Positions 9,415-18,291 of a DNA stretch of 64,000 bases are shown here, piece after piece (positions within the stretch are counted from its first letter, which is position 1; every line of letters starts with the position of its first letter). The position numbers and the translations under genes were made by a program. The stretch covers positions 2,418,001-2,482,000 of the forward strand of contig CP030884.1 of assembly GCA_006969385.1 (NCBI GenBank). Reading direction: 5' to 3'. This DNA is from Planctomycetaceae bacterium. Lineage in GTDB: Bacteria; Planctomycetota; Phycisphaerae; UBA1845; UTPLA1. Under the pieces are notes generated by a model that was given only the letters and a program-made list of their open reading frames with translations, did no database searches and had not been told where the DNA came from.

Positions 9415-10599
9415 ATGCTGAAACATGGACTCGATTTTGATGTATTAACAGTGTTGTCCGCAACGATCGATGCGCTCGCGATGGCAATCGTGATCTGCTG
9501 GCCGCAACGCGCGGTCGCACATGACGACCACGAGGGCGAAAGCGTTCAGATGCGCCGGCGCGTACTCGGTTGGCAACGTCTGATGAGCGCGTTATTCGTC
9601 GGCGGTGTGCTGTTTGTCGTAAAGCTAGTGCCGTTTGCTTATCTCGGCGTGCATGCCTTTGGATTTATTCGCCTGATCTATGTCGATGCCGTCGTGGTGC
9701 TACCGTTGATCGGATTGTGCATTTTGCTGCGTTCGATGACTAGGCCGCGCGGTATGCGGCCGGCATCCGGTTCAATGCATGCGCTCGCGCTGATCATGTT
9801 GTCTGCGGCCGGCGTCGGTTACTACACAACGTATTACGAGCCTTTCAACCTACAACTCGAAACGCCGGTGTTCGAGGCGTCGCAATCGCGCAAGCCCGCG
9901 GAGGCGATTCGCATCGGCATTTTGGCCGACATTCAAACCAGTCGCGTAACGGATTACGAGCGGCACGCGCTTGCCCGGCTGATGGAGCAATCCCCCGATT
10001 TGGTATTGCTGCCCGGCGATTTGTTTCAGGGCTCCGCTGACGAAACCGAAGCGCAAGCCGTGGAATTGGTTGGGCTTTTAAAATTGCTCGATGTGCCTGC
10101 CGGTTCGTTTTTCGTAACCGGTGACGTCGATTATCGACCGCGCATCGAGCCGATCCTTCGGCGCGCCGGTGTGCGTCTGATGGATCAGCAGATCGAACGT
10201 TTACGTGTTGGTGAATCGCAAATATTGCTGGCTGGCGTATCGATTCAATATCGAAGTCCGTCATCTTTGGAAACGATTCGTCGCTTCGAAGCGATGGACG
10301 CAGATGGTGCCATCAAGATCTTGATGGCGCATCGACCGGGCGTGGTGCGGCATCTGAGCGCGAAAAGCGACATCGATTTGGTGGTGGCGGGTCATACGCA
10401 CGGCGGGCAAATCGTCGTGCCGGGCTTCGGCCCGCCGATTACATTATCGGTGTTGCCGCGGTCGGTCGCTAAAGGCGGCTTGCATGATGTAGATGGTCAC
10501 GCGCTCTACATCAGTCGCGGTGTCGGATGCGAACGCGGTCAGTCACCTCGGATACGATTCAATTGCCCGCCGGAGATTACGTTGCTCACGATTCAATGA
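9415..10599 (+). CDS. membrane-anchored metallophosphoesterase-like protein with altered metal motifs
   Basis: 394 residues. Four predicted membrane segments (about 10-30, 57-78, 86-106, 122-140) precede a calcineurin-like domain (165-390). GD (201-202), AHRP (H306) and GHTHGGQ (H327, H329) are standard. However, the first motif reads ADIQ (D172, Q174) instead of DxH, and the GNHD motif reads GDVD (236-239). The layout resembles YkuE/YaeI membrane phosphoesterases, which act on lipid-linked phosphates. The changed ligands mean that activity or metal choice may differ. Confidence 0.75.
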   Translation: MLKHGLDFDVLTVLSATIDALAMAIVICWPQRAVAHDDHEGESVQMRRRVLGWQRLMSALFVGGVLFVVKLVPFAYLGVHAFGFIRLIYVDAVVVLPLIGLCILLRSMTRPRGMRPASGSMHALALIMLSAAGVGYYTTYYEPFNLQLETPVFEASQSRKPAEAIRIGILADIQTSRVTDYERHALARLMEQSPDLVLLPGDLFQGSADETEAQAVELVGLLKLLDVPAGSFFVTGDVDYRPRIEPILRRAGVRLMDQQIERLRVGESQILLAGVSIQYRSPSSLETIRRFEAMDADGAIKILMAHRPGVVRHLSAKSDIDLVVAGHTHGGQIVVPGFGPPITLSVLPRSVAKGGLHDVDGHALYISRGVGCERGQSPRIRFNCPPEITLLTIQ

Positions 10600-10805
10600 G
10601 CAGGCGAGTTTGTTTGATGCCCGGCGTACCTATTTGATGCGCCCGCATTCAGCCTTTTCGTGACCGATTCCGCTCCGTCGTTGCTGAGGATTTTGTGTAA
10701 CAGTTTCAGGTCCCAATAGCATGGTAAAATGTTTTGCTTGTAATTAGACGCGGGGTGGGCTAGGCTTTAATGGAACTAAAAAGGTCCGCAATCTGTGCAT
10801 CTGCA

Positions 10806-10828
10806 GGTTCAAAGCGAGCGCTCGAACC
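10806..10828. repeat. leader hairpin upstream of small ORF
   Basis: GGTTC (10806-10810) pairs with GAACC (10824-10828), and the loop contains the perfect palindrome GAGCGCTC (10816-10823). It lies in the 286-nt stretch 10600-10885, which otherwise shows no gene, about 60 nt before the ORF at 10886. It could be an operator or leader structure. Confidence 0.35.
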
Positions 10829-10885
10829 GATGTTATTCGATACTGATAGCAACGCGATGCACCGTACGAATTTAGGAGAACCGGC

Positions 10886-11068
10886 ATGACGACTCGCACC
10901 CGCCTCGAAGAAGCCGAAGCCCGCCGCGACGAAATCAAGGAAGAGTTGAAGAACATCGCTGAGAATAAGAGCGAGTCGAATAACCCAACGCTCGGCGAAC
11001 TCGAATCGGTGATGATGAAAGAACTCGACTCGGTCGAGAAAAAATCCAGCAAATCGCCGAGTACCTAA
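10886..11068 (+). CDS. hypothetical small coiled-coil protein
   Basis: 60 residues, ATG with a clear AGGAG site about 9 nt upstream. The protein is highly charged and mostly helical (alternating Glu, Lys, Arg), with a Lys/Ser-rich tail. No recognised family. The strong ribosome site and isolated position suggest that it is expressed. Confidence 0.55.
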   Translation: MTTRTRLEEAEARRDEIKEELKNIAENKSESNNPTLGELESVMMKELDSVEKKSSKSPST

Positions 11069-11213
11069 ACAAACAATCCGCCTAGTTGCCAATTGTTGTT
11101 AGCGGTGCCAAGACAAGTGACGCCGTTGTTGCGCCGCCAATTGATTGCCTCGAACGACGCATTCAAATCTGCCTTTCTTCATTCCACATTCGCCATTTTT
11201 CATTCTATAAAGT

Positions 11214-11255
11214 ACGCCGCTTACCCTCGGATTTGCATCCGAACATAAGCGGCGT
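11214..11255. terminator. long structured hairpin between convergent genes
   Basis: ACGCCGCTTA (11214-11223) pairs perfectly with TAAGCGGCGT (11246-11255). Inside it, CGGAT (11228-11232) pairs with ATCCG (11237-11241) around a TTGC tetraloop. The two stems are separated by a 4x4 internal loop. It lies between the small ORF (ends 11068) and the convergent gene ending at 11326. No U-run, so a bidirectional rho-type or processing structure is an inference. Confidence 0.55.
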
Positions 11256-11325
11256 GAAGGGTGAGTTTGTCACCTGATTCAATTGGCTTGAGACCGAATC
11301 TGTCGCAATCGATCTCCGTCAACGA

Positions 11326-13260
11326 TCACAACGCCGTGACGGCTTCTTCTTCCGTCGCTTCTTCGTCTTCGGGTTCAACCTTGCGCGCTTGCGGCTGCGG
11401 CACGTCTTCAATCTGCACGCGCTCCGTATGGGCATGGCCACCGAAGAGCGGGCTCAACATCGATAGTGCTTCGTTGGCGTCGGGCAGACCCATGAGCGAC
11501 GCGCTGATCGACAGCTCCGTCGGGCTTTGCCCCATGCTCAGCCAAAACGTCGTGCGCCGACACAGTTGTGCGGCCGGCCCGGCGACCATGGCGAATTCGG
11601 GTTCGGGGTTCATGCCGCCGCCGACTTCGGCAAGGCGACCGAGATGTCCGACGACCATCATGCCGCAGCTATCCGGCAGCTTCTCGAACGCACCCTTCAT
11701 CGCCTTGTTTTTCACCACCGAGCGACCGTCGTGTTTGGCCTGAATGGCGCTGCGCAGCGCGCGGCGGGTAAGGCCGATGGCGATGGTGTTATCGAGTTCG
11801 GTGAGATACACGTTGCCAAGCTCGGGGATGAAGTAGCTGGTGACATCGGCATCGGCAAGTTGGAACGTTTTCGGCTCGATCGGTGCGCCGTCTTCATTGG
11901 CCAAACCGGGCAAGCGCAACAACTCATGCCAAAGGGCGCGCGAGCGCGATACGTCGTTCGATGAAATCACGAGGCCCGCGTTCGGTATCGGATCGTCTTC
12001 GCCGACCATACGGCCTGCCGGTCCGGGCACGACAAAGGCCGCGATTTCCCGAATGTTTCCGAAGATTTCGCGCGGAATATCGAGGCCGGTAACCTGCGCG
12101 CTTTGCTCGGCGCGACCGGCGGCGATGCTGGCGAGGGCGGGGTTGAGACCGAGGCCGACGATGGCGGCGGCGTCATCGGGAACGTAGTTCAACACGTCGC
12201 GCGACATCGGTGGCAAGCGCAGGAGGTTGTAGACGATGCTGCGATGGTCGTCGGCGTAGCGCAGTCGCGCCGTCATGCCGAGCGTTTTCTGATCGGCACC
12301 AAATGAGAACGTTGCCCATTGCAGATGATCGAGATCGAGGAAGCGGTTGGCCATCTCAAGATCGTCGCGATCGTGGGGCGGGACTTGTTCCTTGGCGAGG
12401 CGATAGATGCGATTGAGATCGGCGAACGCGAAGAACGTGCGGTCGCCGCGATCCGCAAAGACTTCCTGCAAGTCCGCCCGGTTCCGCAGCGTGTCTTCAG
12501 ATCGACCCGTGAGGCGCGAAATGCAGCCTTCGACCAGCGCGCGATCGTTACCCAAGACGAACAAGCCTTCGGTTAACACGCCGGCCACGCCGCCGAGTTG
12601 CGGCACCGGCGATGCGAACGTCGGTAAGCCCGCAACTTTTTCGCCTGTCGGCGCGAATTGAAACGCCGTTTCGATGAGGCCTTTCATCAACTTGTGATCG
12701 CCGTGATGGATAACGACCACGCCGCGCGGCTGCGGTTGATGGTTGTTGAAGTTCATCTCGGTAAGGCAGACTGCCGCGCCGCCGAATTGACTGAAAGCGT
12801 CGAGCAACGACGGGCTAAGCGCCAACCGGTGGGGGATGTGCACCATGGTGCCGGCGTTGGCGTCGCGCCGTTGGTCGAGCAGGGCGCGCATCGAGTCGGG
12901 CGTGAGGCCGAGCATGTCGCTCAGCGCGCCGACGAGTTCGCCCGGTCGTCGCAACTCGGCGTAGGCCAAGACATCGGCGGGCATCAGTGTGGAAAAGTCG
13001 GCGGCGGCGATGCGATCGCGGCAACGCTCGGCACCGGTCTCGGCGATGCGTTGCAGATCGTCGGGCAGGCCCGATTCAGCGGCGCGACGGTATAGATTCA
13101 GCGCTTCGCGACAATCCTCGACGGCATATTCGGCGAAGTAGGCACGATGCAAAATGCGTTCGGGCGATTCCATCATGGCGGCGGCGGGGGCGGTGGTGCC
13201 AACGAGGGTGGCCGCGACGAGTAAACATGACAGGGCGATTTTTAAGGGGCTTGTGGGCAT
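11326..13260 (-). CDS. large exported hypothetical protein (DUF3352-like)
   Basis: 644 residues, start at 13260 with GGAG upstream. There is a cleavable signal peptide (residues 1-28, ending AAPAAA). The body has repeated segments about a residue-by-residue surface loss or score type fold (GVLTEGLFVLGNDRALVEGC, FFAFADLNRIYRLAKE, IVGLGLNPALASI), which resembles planctomycete DUF3352-type proteins of unknown role. The C-terminus is acidic (Glu-rich). No catalytic motif recognised, and no neighbour on the same strand except the antiporter pair further upstream. Confidence 0.6.
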   Translation of the reverse strand: MPTSPLKIALSCLLVAATLVGTTAPAAAMMESPERILHRAYFAEYAVEDCREALNLYRRAAESGLPDDLQRIAETGAERCRDRIAAADFSTLMPADVLAYAELRRPGELVGALSDMLGLTPDSMRALLDQRRDANAGTMVHIPHRLALSPSLLDAFSQFGGAAVCLTEMNFNNHQPQPRGVVVIHHGDHKLMKGLIETAFQFAPTGEKVAGLPTFASPVPQLGGVAGVLTEGLFVLGNDRALVEGCISRLTGRSEDTLRNRADLQEVFADRGDRTFFAFADLNRIYRLAKEQVPPHDRDDLEMANRFLDLDHLQWATFSFGADQKTLGMTARLRYADDHRSIVYNLLRLPPMSRDVLNYVPDDAAAIVGLGLNPALASIAAGRAEQSAQVTGLDIPREIFGNIREIAAFVVPGPAGRMVGEDDPIPNAGLVISSNDVSRSRALWHELLRLPGLANEDGAPIEPKTFQLADADVTSYFIPELGNVYLTELDNTIAIGLTRRALRSAIQAKHDGRSVVKNKAMKGAFEKLPDSCGMMVVGHLGRLAEVGGGMNPEPEFAMVAGPAAQLCRRTTFWLSMGQSPTELSISASLMGLPDANEALSMLSPLFGGHAHTERVQIEDVPQPQARKVEPEDEEATEEEAVTAL

Positions 13261-13437
13261 GAGACATCTCCGGAATTGAGGGTGCGAAACCGCCTCGCGA
13301 CGAAAGTGGGCAAACGCCGACGATAGCCGGGCGTCTGCGTGCGAGGGCGGGCTATTTCTAAAGGGTATTGGGGCGGGCGCAATGGATATTTGGGCGTGCC
13401 CGGCCGGATTCTGATATTTTTTCCGGCGCCGGTGGTC

Positions 13438-15693
13438 TTACTTGCCGGGCGACGGCTTGGACTTAAGGGCTTTCAGCACGTCACGGTCGGTTTCCGCCTG
13501 CATGACGGATTCGATCATGCCCTCGCGGCCCAGCGTGCGGGCGATTTCTGAAAGCGTGGCGAGATGGCCTTCGGGGTCGCCATTGGGGCTGATGAGCAGG
13601 AAGACCAGCCTGATCGGCTCGCGGTCGGTATCGGCAGTAAAGTGAATGCCGTTGGGCACGCGCGCGACGGCGCATATGCGTCGCTTAAGGGTGGACGAAT
13701 AGACGTGTGGAATCGCGACGCCTTGGCCCAAGGTCGTGGGGAAAGCCGATTCGCGCTCGACGAGTTCTTCGAGCGTTTTTTCCTTATCGAGCGACGGATA
13801 CACATCGACCACGCGATCGATGATCTTGCCGAACAGCGCGCGAATGTCGCTCGCCACGACGGTGAGAATAAGTTGTTCGTCGAAGCTGTGGGCCAGATAG
13901 TTGCCACGGCGCACCAAGTGCAGCGTGCGCGTGTCTTTCTCGACACTCGGCTCCTCCACGCCCATTTCCAGTTTTTCGTCTCTGATTTGCGCTAGAATCG
14001 TCGACGAATGCCGCGGTGCCTGGTCGCCGGGGAACAATTGGATGTCTGTCATACCGCTGTCGATTTCCGCGGAGATGACCGACGGCTTACCGAGTTCGTT
14101 CCAAATGCTGTGGCCGGGCGTGTCTTCTTCGTCGAGCGATTGACCGCCGACGGGCGTGGCCGGTTCATAGCGAAAGACCTTGTCGTAACCGAATACGTCT
14201 TTCCAAATGCGGCAGAGGCGCACGTTTAAATCGTCATTGTCTGTGAGCGCCAATAAATGGCCGATGGTTTCGAAGCCGCGACCCTCGGCGATGCTGGTAT
14301 CGCGGGCATCCTGCATGCGGGCGTCGAGGTTTTCGGCGACGGCTTGGCGCACGGTGCCTGCGTTGCTGTCCAACAGAATCACATCGCGTTCGCCTTGGTT
14401 CTTCAGGAAGCGCGCGATGCGTCGACCGAACGCGTGGGCGCCGACGATGAGCCAGCCGGTGCGTTCGGGTGGACGAAGTTTGAGTAGGCGGGCGATGGGC
14501 GCGGCGGTCAGGCCTTGCAGGATGATGGTGGCGACGATGACGGAATAAGTGAATGTTTCGACGAAGCGAGGATTCTCCATGCCACTTTCGGCCAGGTTTA
14601 ATGCAAACAGCGATGAGAGCGAGGCCGCGACGATGCCGCGCGGCGCGACCCAGGACAGAAACGCTTTTTCGTTGGCCTTAAAGCCAAGCCCGCTGCTGCA
14701 AACCATAATGACGATGGGGCGGACGACGAACATCACGACGGCGACACTGGCGGCGCCCATCAAGCCGAACTCGGCAAACTGATTCAGCTTTAAGCGCGAG
14801 GCCAGCAAGATAAACAACATACCGATGAGCAGGTCGGTGATCTCGGCCTTGAACTCTTTGATTTGCTTCACGCCCGCCGGCTTCATAAAGCCGAAGACGA
14901 AGCCGGTCAGCGTAATCGAGAGCAGGCCCGACTTGCTAATGATCGATTCGGATAATCCGAAGATCAGCACGGCCCAGCCGATGGCCGAGATGTTGAGCAG
15001 CTCTTTTTCGACCAACTGCCAACGCACGATGGCGGTCAACCCGAGCCCACCGATGGCCCCCAGCAGCAAGCCAGCGCCGATGCGAAACAGCAAGCCCATA
15101 AACGCTGCCGACTCGCTTTGTTGCGTGACCCATTCGTAACACAAGACGGCGATGAACACGCCGATCGGGTCAACCAACACGCCTTCCCAATGCAATACGC
15201 TGCGCACGCGAGCGGGTACTTGCACGCGCTTCAGCAACGGTTGAATTACGGTCGGGCCGGTGACGATCACAAGGCTGGCGGCGATCAGCGCCATCTTTCG
15301 TTCGACACCCATCACGAGGACAAGACCGGCAGCGGTGCCGAGCCAAGTAATGAGCACACCCAAACTCAGCAAGCGGCTAATCATCTTGGGGGCGGAGCGG
15401 TAGCCCTTGGGTTCGAGCGTGAGTCCGCCTTCAAAGAGAATAAGACCGACGGCCAACTCGACGAAGATGAGTAAGAAGTCGCCCAAGCTATCGGGTTGTA
15501 CGAAGCCGCTATCAAAGCCGGCCAGCCGCGCGCCTTCATTGCCCAGTGCGACGCCACCCAAGAGCAACAGCACGATCGCGGGCAGGTCCAGCTTGCGCGC
15601 CAACGCAATCAAAAAGACACCCGCCGAGATTGCGGTCACCAGCGTTACCAAAATGGCATGGCCGCCATCGTGGCCGCCGGCTGCGAATATCAT
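13438..15693 (-). CDS. cation/proton antiporter (CPA family) fused to TrkA-N and PTS EIIA-type domains
   Basis: 751 residues. About 12 membrane segments (1-400) form a Na+(K+)/H+ exchanger domain. A Rossmann TrkA-N-like nucleotide domain follows (about 407-520, starting RTGWLIVGAHAFG). The last 145 residues (about 605-750) form a PTS EIIA type-2 domain with the phospho-acceptor histidine in GVAIPH (about residue 659). The architecture suggests an exchanger gated both by nucleotide and by a phosphorelay or the metabolic state. It starts 7 nt after the stop of the MBL gene, so the two form an operon. Confidence 0.85.
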   Translation of the reverse strand: MIFAAGGHDGGHAILVTLVTAISAGVFLIALARKLDLPAIVLLLLGGVALGNEGARLAGFDSGFVQPDSLGDFLLIFVELAVGLILFEGGLTLEPKGYRSAPKMISRLLSLGVLITWLGTAAGLVLVMGVERKMALIAASLVIVTGPTVIQPLLKRVQVPARVRSVLHWEGVLVDPIGVFIAVLCYEWVTQQSESAAFMGLLFRIGAGLLLGAIGGLGLTAIVRWQLVEKELLNISAIGWAVLIFGLSESIISKSGLLSITLTGFVFGFMKPAGVKQIKEFKAEITDLLIGMLFILLASRLKLNQFAEFGLMGAASVAVVMFVVRPIVIMVCSSGLGFKANEKAFLSWVAPRGIVAASLSSLFALNLAESGMENPRFVETFTYSVIVATIILQGLTAAPIARLLKLRPPERTGWLIVGAHAFGRRIARFLKNQGERDVILLDSNAGTVRQAVAENLDARMQDARDTSIAEGRGFETIGHLLALTDNDDLNVRLCRIWKDVFGYDKVFRYEPATPVGGQSLDEEDTPGHSIWNELGKPSVISAEIDSGMTDIQLFPGDQAPRHSSTILAQIRDEKLEMGVEEPSVEKDTRTLHLVRRGNYLAHSFDEQLILTVVASDIRALFGKIIDRVVDVYPSLDKEKTLEELVERESAFPTTLGQGVAIPHVYSSTLKRRICAVARVPNGIHFTADTDREPIRLVFLLISPNGDPEGHLATLSEIARTLGREGMIESVMQAETDRDVLKALKSKPSPGK

Positions 15694-15700
15694 CAGTTGT

Positions 15701-16624
15701 CTATTTCCTTACGGGACCGTCGGTGACGGGTTTGGTTGCATCCGCCTGCGGTCGGCGCGTGTTCAGCGCTTTGCGACGATCCATCAAAAGCGTCACGCGT
15801 TGATAGTCGTCGGCGCTCAACAGTTGCTTAAGCACGTTCTTCGCGTCGCGAATACCCGTACGTCGGGTCACGTGCGACAGCAGGATGTGCTCATTATCCA
15901 TGGCGGGGATCATTCTTGCCACATCGCGCACGTGCAGGTGATGACCGTGGCGGGCGCGACGCATATGGTCGGCGTCGAAAAACGTGCATTCCATGATCAA
16001 CAGCTTGGCCTTACGGACGTCTTCGTTTTGCAGCCAGTCGCCATCGGCGGTATCGCCCGAGTAAGCCACCAATGGCACTTCGACGGTGTATTGAATGTCG
16101 ATGCCTTGCTTCTTGAGTTCGACCAGTTGCGGGCCCGACTTGCCCAGGTATTCGGGTTTGAGTTTGCGGCGCACATCGACGACCACGAACCCGAGCGAGG
16201 GCACGCCGTGGTTGTTGGCAAAGGCCCGTGCGACCAGCCCTTTGCGGATTTGAAACTCGTCGCCATCTTCCATGCCGACTAGTTCGGCGGGCGTGACATG
16301 CCCTTCTAACTCACCCCATACACGCAGCAGCGACTTGAGCGGCTTAATCAACGCCGTCGGCGCGAGAATGGTGCCCGGCGCGTTGCCGACGAAGTTGCGT
16401 TGGCTCAGGTAATAAGCCACGCCCGCCGCGTGATCCATGTGACCGTGGGACAACAGTACGTGATCGACGGGCAAGAGGTCGGCGGGGGCTTTACCGATGT
16501 CGAAGCAGACGTTGAGTTCGGGCGCGGCGATGACGGTCTCTTCGCCAGCGACGCTATAGCCGAGGATGCGCAGGTCGTCGAATTGATGTTCCAGTAGGCG
16601 GCTATTCACGGATAAAGTTCTCAC
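15701..16624 (-). CDS. MBL-fold metal-dependent hydrolase, RNase Z-like
   Basis: 307 residues from a GTG start. The metallo-beta-lactamase signature HGHMDH (H60, H62, D64, H65) is followed by the downstream ligands in SGDTADGD, ECTFFDADH and LLSHVTRR, in the order seen in RNase Z/ElaC-type enzymes, which cut tRNA 3' trailers. It is slightly divergent from ElaC, so another phosphodiester substrate is possible. Its stop lies 7 nt before the antiporter start. Confidence 0.75.
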   Translation of the reverse strand: MRTLSVNSRLLEHQFDDLRILGYSVAGEETVIAAPELNVCFDIGKAPADLLPVDHVLLSHGHMDHAAGVAYYLSQRNFVGNAPGTILAPTALIKPLKSLLRVWGELEGHVTPAELVGMEDGDEFQIRKGLVARAFANNHGVPSLGFVVVDVRRKLKPEYLGKSGPQLVELKKQGIDIQYTVEVPLVAYSGDTADGDWLQNEDVRKAKLLIMECTFFDADHMRRARHGHHLHVRDVARMIPAMDNEHILLSHVTRRTGIRDAKNVLKQLLSADDYQRVTLLMDRRKALNTRRPQADATKPVTDGPVRK

Positions 16625-16846
16625 AGATTTCTTTGCGTTGGTGTTATGCGGAAAAAAACAGAATTAGACAAGCTTAGATGGCGACCTTTTGTTAAGGCGG
16701 ATTCTTAATCGAACTGCTTTACCAATATTGGCAAGCCGATTTGTTGATCGTTCTTGTTAACAGTTCACCGTCGCGCGACGCGTTGTTCGGTCGGGTAGTC
16801 TAATTCACAAACCACAAGTTTCATAAGGACTTACGAAGATTTTTGC

Positions 16847-16875
16847 TTGACACTGATATGTCGCGGACGTACTTT
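16847..16875 (+). promoter_or_regulatory. probable sigma70-type promoter of nrdR
   Basis: A perfect -35 box TTGACA (16847-16852), a 17-nt spacer and TACTTT (16870-16875) lie about 64 nt before nrdR. The stretch 16625-16938 holds no gene. A NrdR-box-like sequence follows at 16883-16898. Confidence 0.55.
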
Positions 16876-16882
16876 GATAGGC

Positions 16883-16898
16883 ACACTAGATGTTGAGG
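16883..16898 (+). promoter_or_regulatory. candidate NrdR box
   Basis: The sequence ACACTAGATGTTGAGG matches about 12 of 16 positions of the NrdR-box consensus as I recall it, and lies just downstream of the putative promoter, where autorepression would be expected. The match is imperfect and there is no clear second box. Confidence 0.3.
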
Positions 16899-16938
16899 AC
16901 GGGAGCTCAACGAGTGAGAAGGACCTCGCGGCAATGAC

Positions 16939-17436
16939 ATGCAGTGTCCATATTGCAAAGAGCAGCAGGACAAGGTCATTGATTCACGCGCCACAGAAGG
17001 CGGCTCCGTCATTCGCCGGAGACGGCATTGCCTTGCCTGCGGTCGCAGATACACGACCTACGAACGTGTCGAAACCTCGAGCAAACTTCTGGTCGTCAAA
17101 AAGGGCGGGGAACGCGAACCCTACGAACGGGAAAAGCTCTTCTCCAGCCTGCAGCGTGCTTGTTACAAGCTCCCCCACAGCGTCGAAACCCTGCAGTCGA
17201 TCATCGACGAGGTCGAGGAGGACCTCTTTCGGCGATTCGAGCGCGAAGTGCCGTCGTCTTTTTTGGGCGATGCCGTTTCCCGCCGACTGCGCAAGCTCGA
17301 TAAGGTGGCGTATCTCCGCTTTGCGAGCGTTTACTTAGAACTCCGGCTTGTTGACGACTTCATTGAGGAGGCAAGAAACCTTCAAGGTGAAGACAAGGAT
17401 GTCCAAGGTCAACAGGAGCTATTTCAGGATGAATAG
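16939..17436 (+). CDS. nrdR: transcriptional repressor NrdR
   Basis: 165 residues starting MQCPYC. The zinc ribbon uses C3, C6, C31 and C34, followed by the RRRRxC...RYTTYER signature and an ATP-cone domain (about 49-140). NrdR senses ATP/dATP and represses ribonucleotide reductase genes. Length is usual for the family, with a slightly acidic C-terminal extension. It overlaps the next gene, which is a second ATP-cone protein, by 8 nt. No nrdA/J gene is in the window. Confidence 0.95.
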   Translation: MQCPYCKEQQDKVIDSRATEGGSVIRRRRHCLACGRRYTTYERVETSSKLLVVKKGGEREPYEREKLFSSLQRACYKLPHSVETLQSIIDEVEEDLFRRFEREVPSSFLGDAVSRRLRKLDKVAYLRFASVYLELRLVDDFIEEARNLQGEDKDVQGQQELFQDE

Positions 17437-18100
17437 CGAACAGCATGCCATGGATGGCACGATTCGCGTTCTGAAACGGGATGGAAGCGTCGAGGAATTC
17501 AACTTTTCGAAGTTGCTGACGTGTATCCGTCACGGCTTTCAGGGCAGCGGGGAACCGCTCGATCGACATAAGGCGACCAGCAAAGGGCTAACCGAGGCGG
17601 TGCAAACCTACCTCGAACGCTCCGAGCCGCATTCGCCGGTGCCGACGCACTACTTGGCCGAGCTGGTCGAGTTGGTGCTGACGCAAACCGGCTACACAGC
17701 GGCCAGTCTGGTCATCAAGGAACACGCCGATCTGCGCGGTCGGCGGCGCAACTGGGTCAAGGTGGCCCAGCGGCGCGAACGCGATGGGCGCATCGTGCAG
17801 AAGCGGTGGAGCAAGAGCCGCGTGGTGCGGCACTTGGTTGAGATACACCGGCTCGAAACCCCTGCGGCGCGCATGATTGCCGGCCGCGTCGAACAGTTGG
17901 TCTTCAACTGTGGCATCAAGGTGGTAACGACCGGCTTGGTTGATGAAATGGTACGCAGCGAACTGCTGGCGTGGGGGCTCTTGCCCGCGGCGCTGGTGGT
18001 CAAACGCAAGCGCGGTGCGCAGCCCCGGCTGCCGACGCAAGATGAGAAACCTGTTCGCTCACGCAAACGCAAGGTGAGCGACAAAACGGATACGGCCTGA
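17429..18100 (+). CDS. ATP-cone domain protein
   Basis: 223 residues. ATG 17429 is chosen because AGGAG lies at 17413-17417 and because the ATP-cone begins at once (RVLKRDGSVEEFNFSKLL, residues 13-30). A second helical block (RLETPAARMIAGRVEQLV and onward, about 150-195) resembles the latter half of an ATP-cone. The C-terminal tail is very basic (Lys/Arg-rich). It starts within nrdR, so it is translationally coupled to it. Its role is not known; a nucleotide-responsive partner of NrdR is an inference only. Confidence 0.75.
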   Translation: MNSEQHAMDGTIRVLKRDGSVEEFNFSKLLTCIRHGFQGSGEPLDRHKATSKGLTEAVQTYLERSEPHSPVPTHYLAELVELVLTQTGYTAASLVIKEHADLRGRRRNWVKVAQRRERDGRIVQKRWSKSRVVRHLVEIHRLETPAARMIAGRVEQLVFNCGIKVVTTGLVDEMVRSELLAWGLLPAALVVKRKRGAQPRLPTQDEKPVRSRKRKVSDKTDTA

Positions 18101-18223
18101 AGCCAGGCTGTTCTGCGGCGCGGTGGAACAGCGCCTGCGGCGAATCGTCCGCTCACGGATGGTTGGCGTTCGATAGTTGCCTAACGGTAACCATCGGCGT
18201 CGGTGGACATCGTCGCGCGACTG

Positions 18224-18291
18224 CCTGTTGCAAAACATTCCGAAGCAAGCGCCACGGCTTCCGGACTTTTGTTTTGCAACAGGCTTTTTTT
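18224..18291 (+). terminator. long-stem hairpin with T-run (terminator or small RNA end)
   Basis: CCTGTTGCAAAAC (18224-18236) pairs perfectly with GTTTTGCAACAGG (18271-18283), and a T-run follows (18285-18291). The 34-nt interior contains a smaller bulged stem (CCGAAGC with GCTTCCGG). It lies 123 nt after the ATP-cone gene. The remaining gap 18101-18713 shows no convincing gene. Confidence 0.6.
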
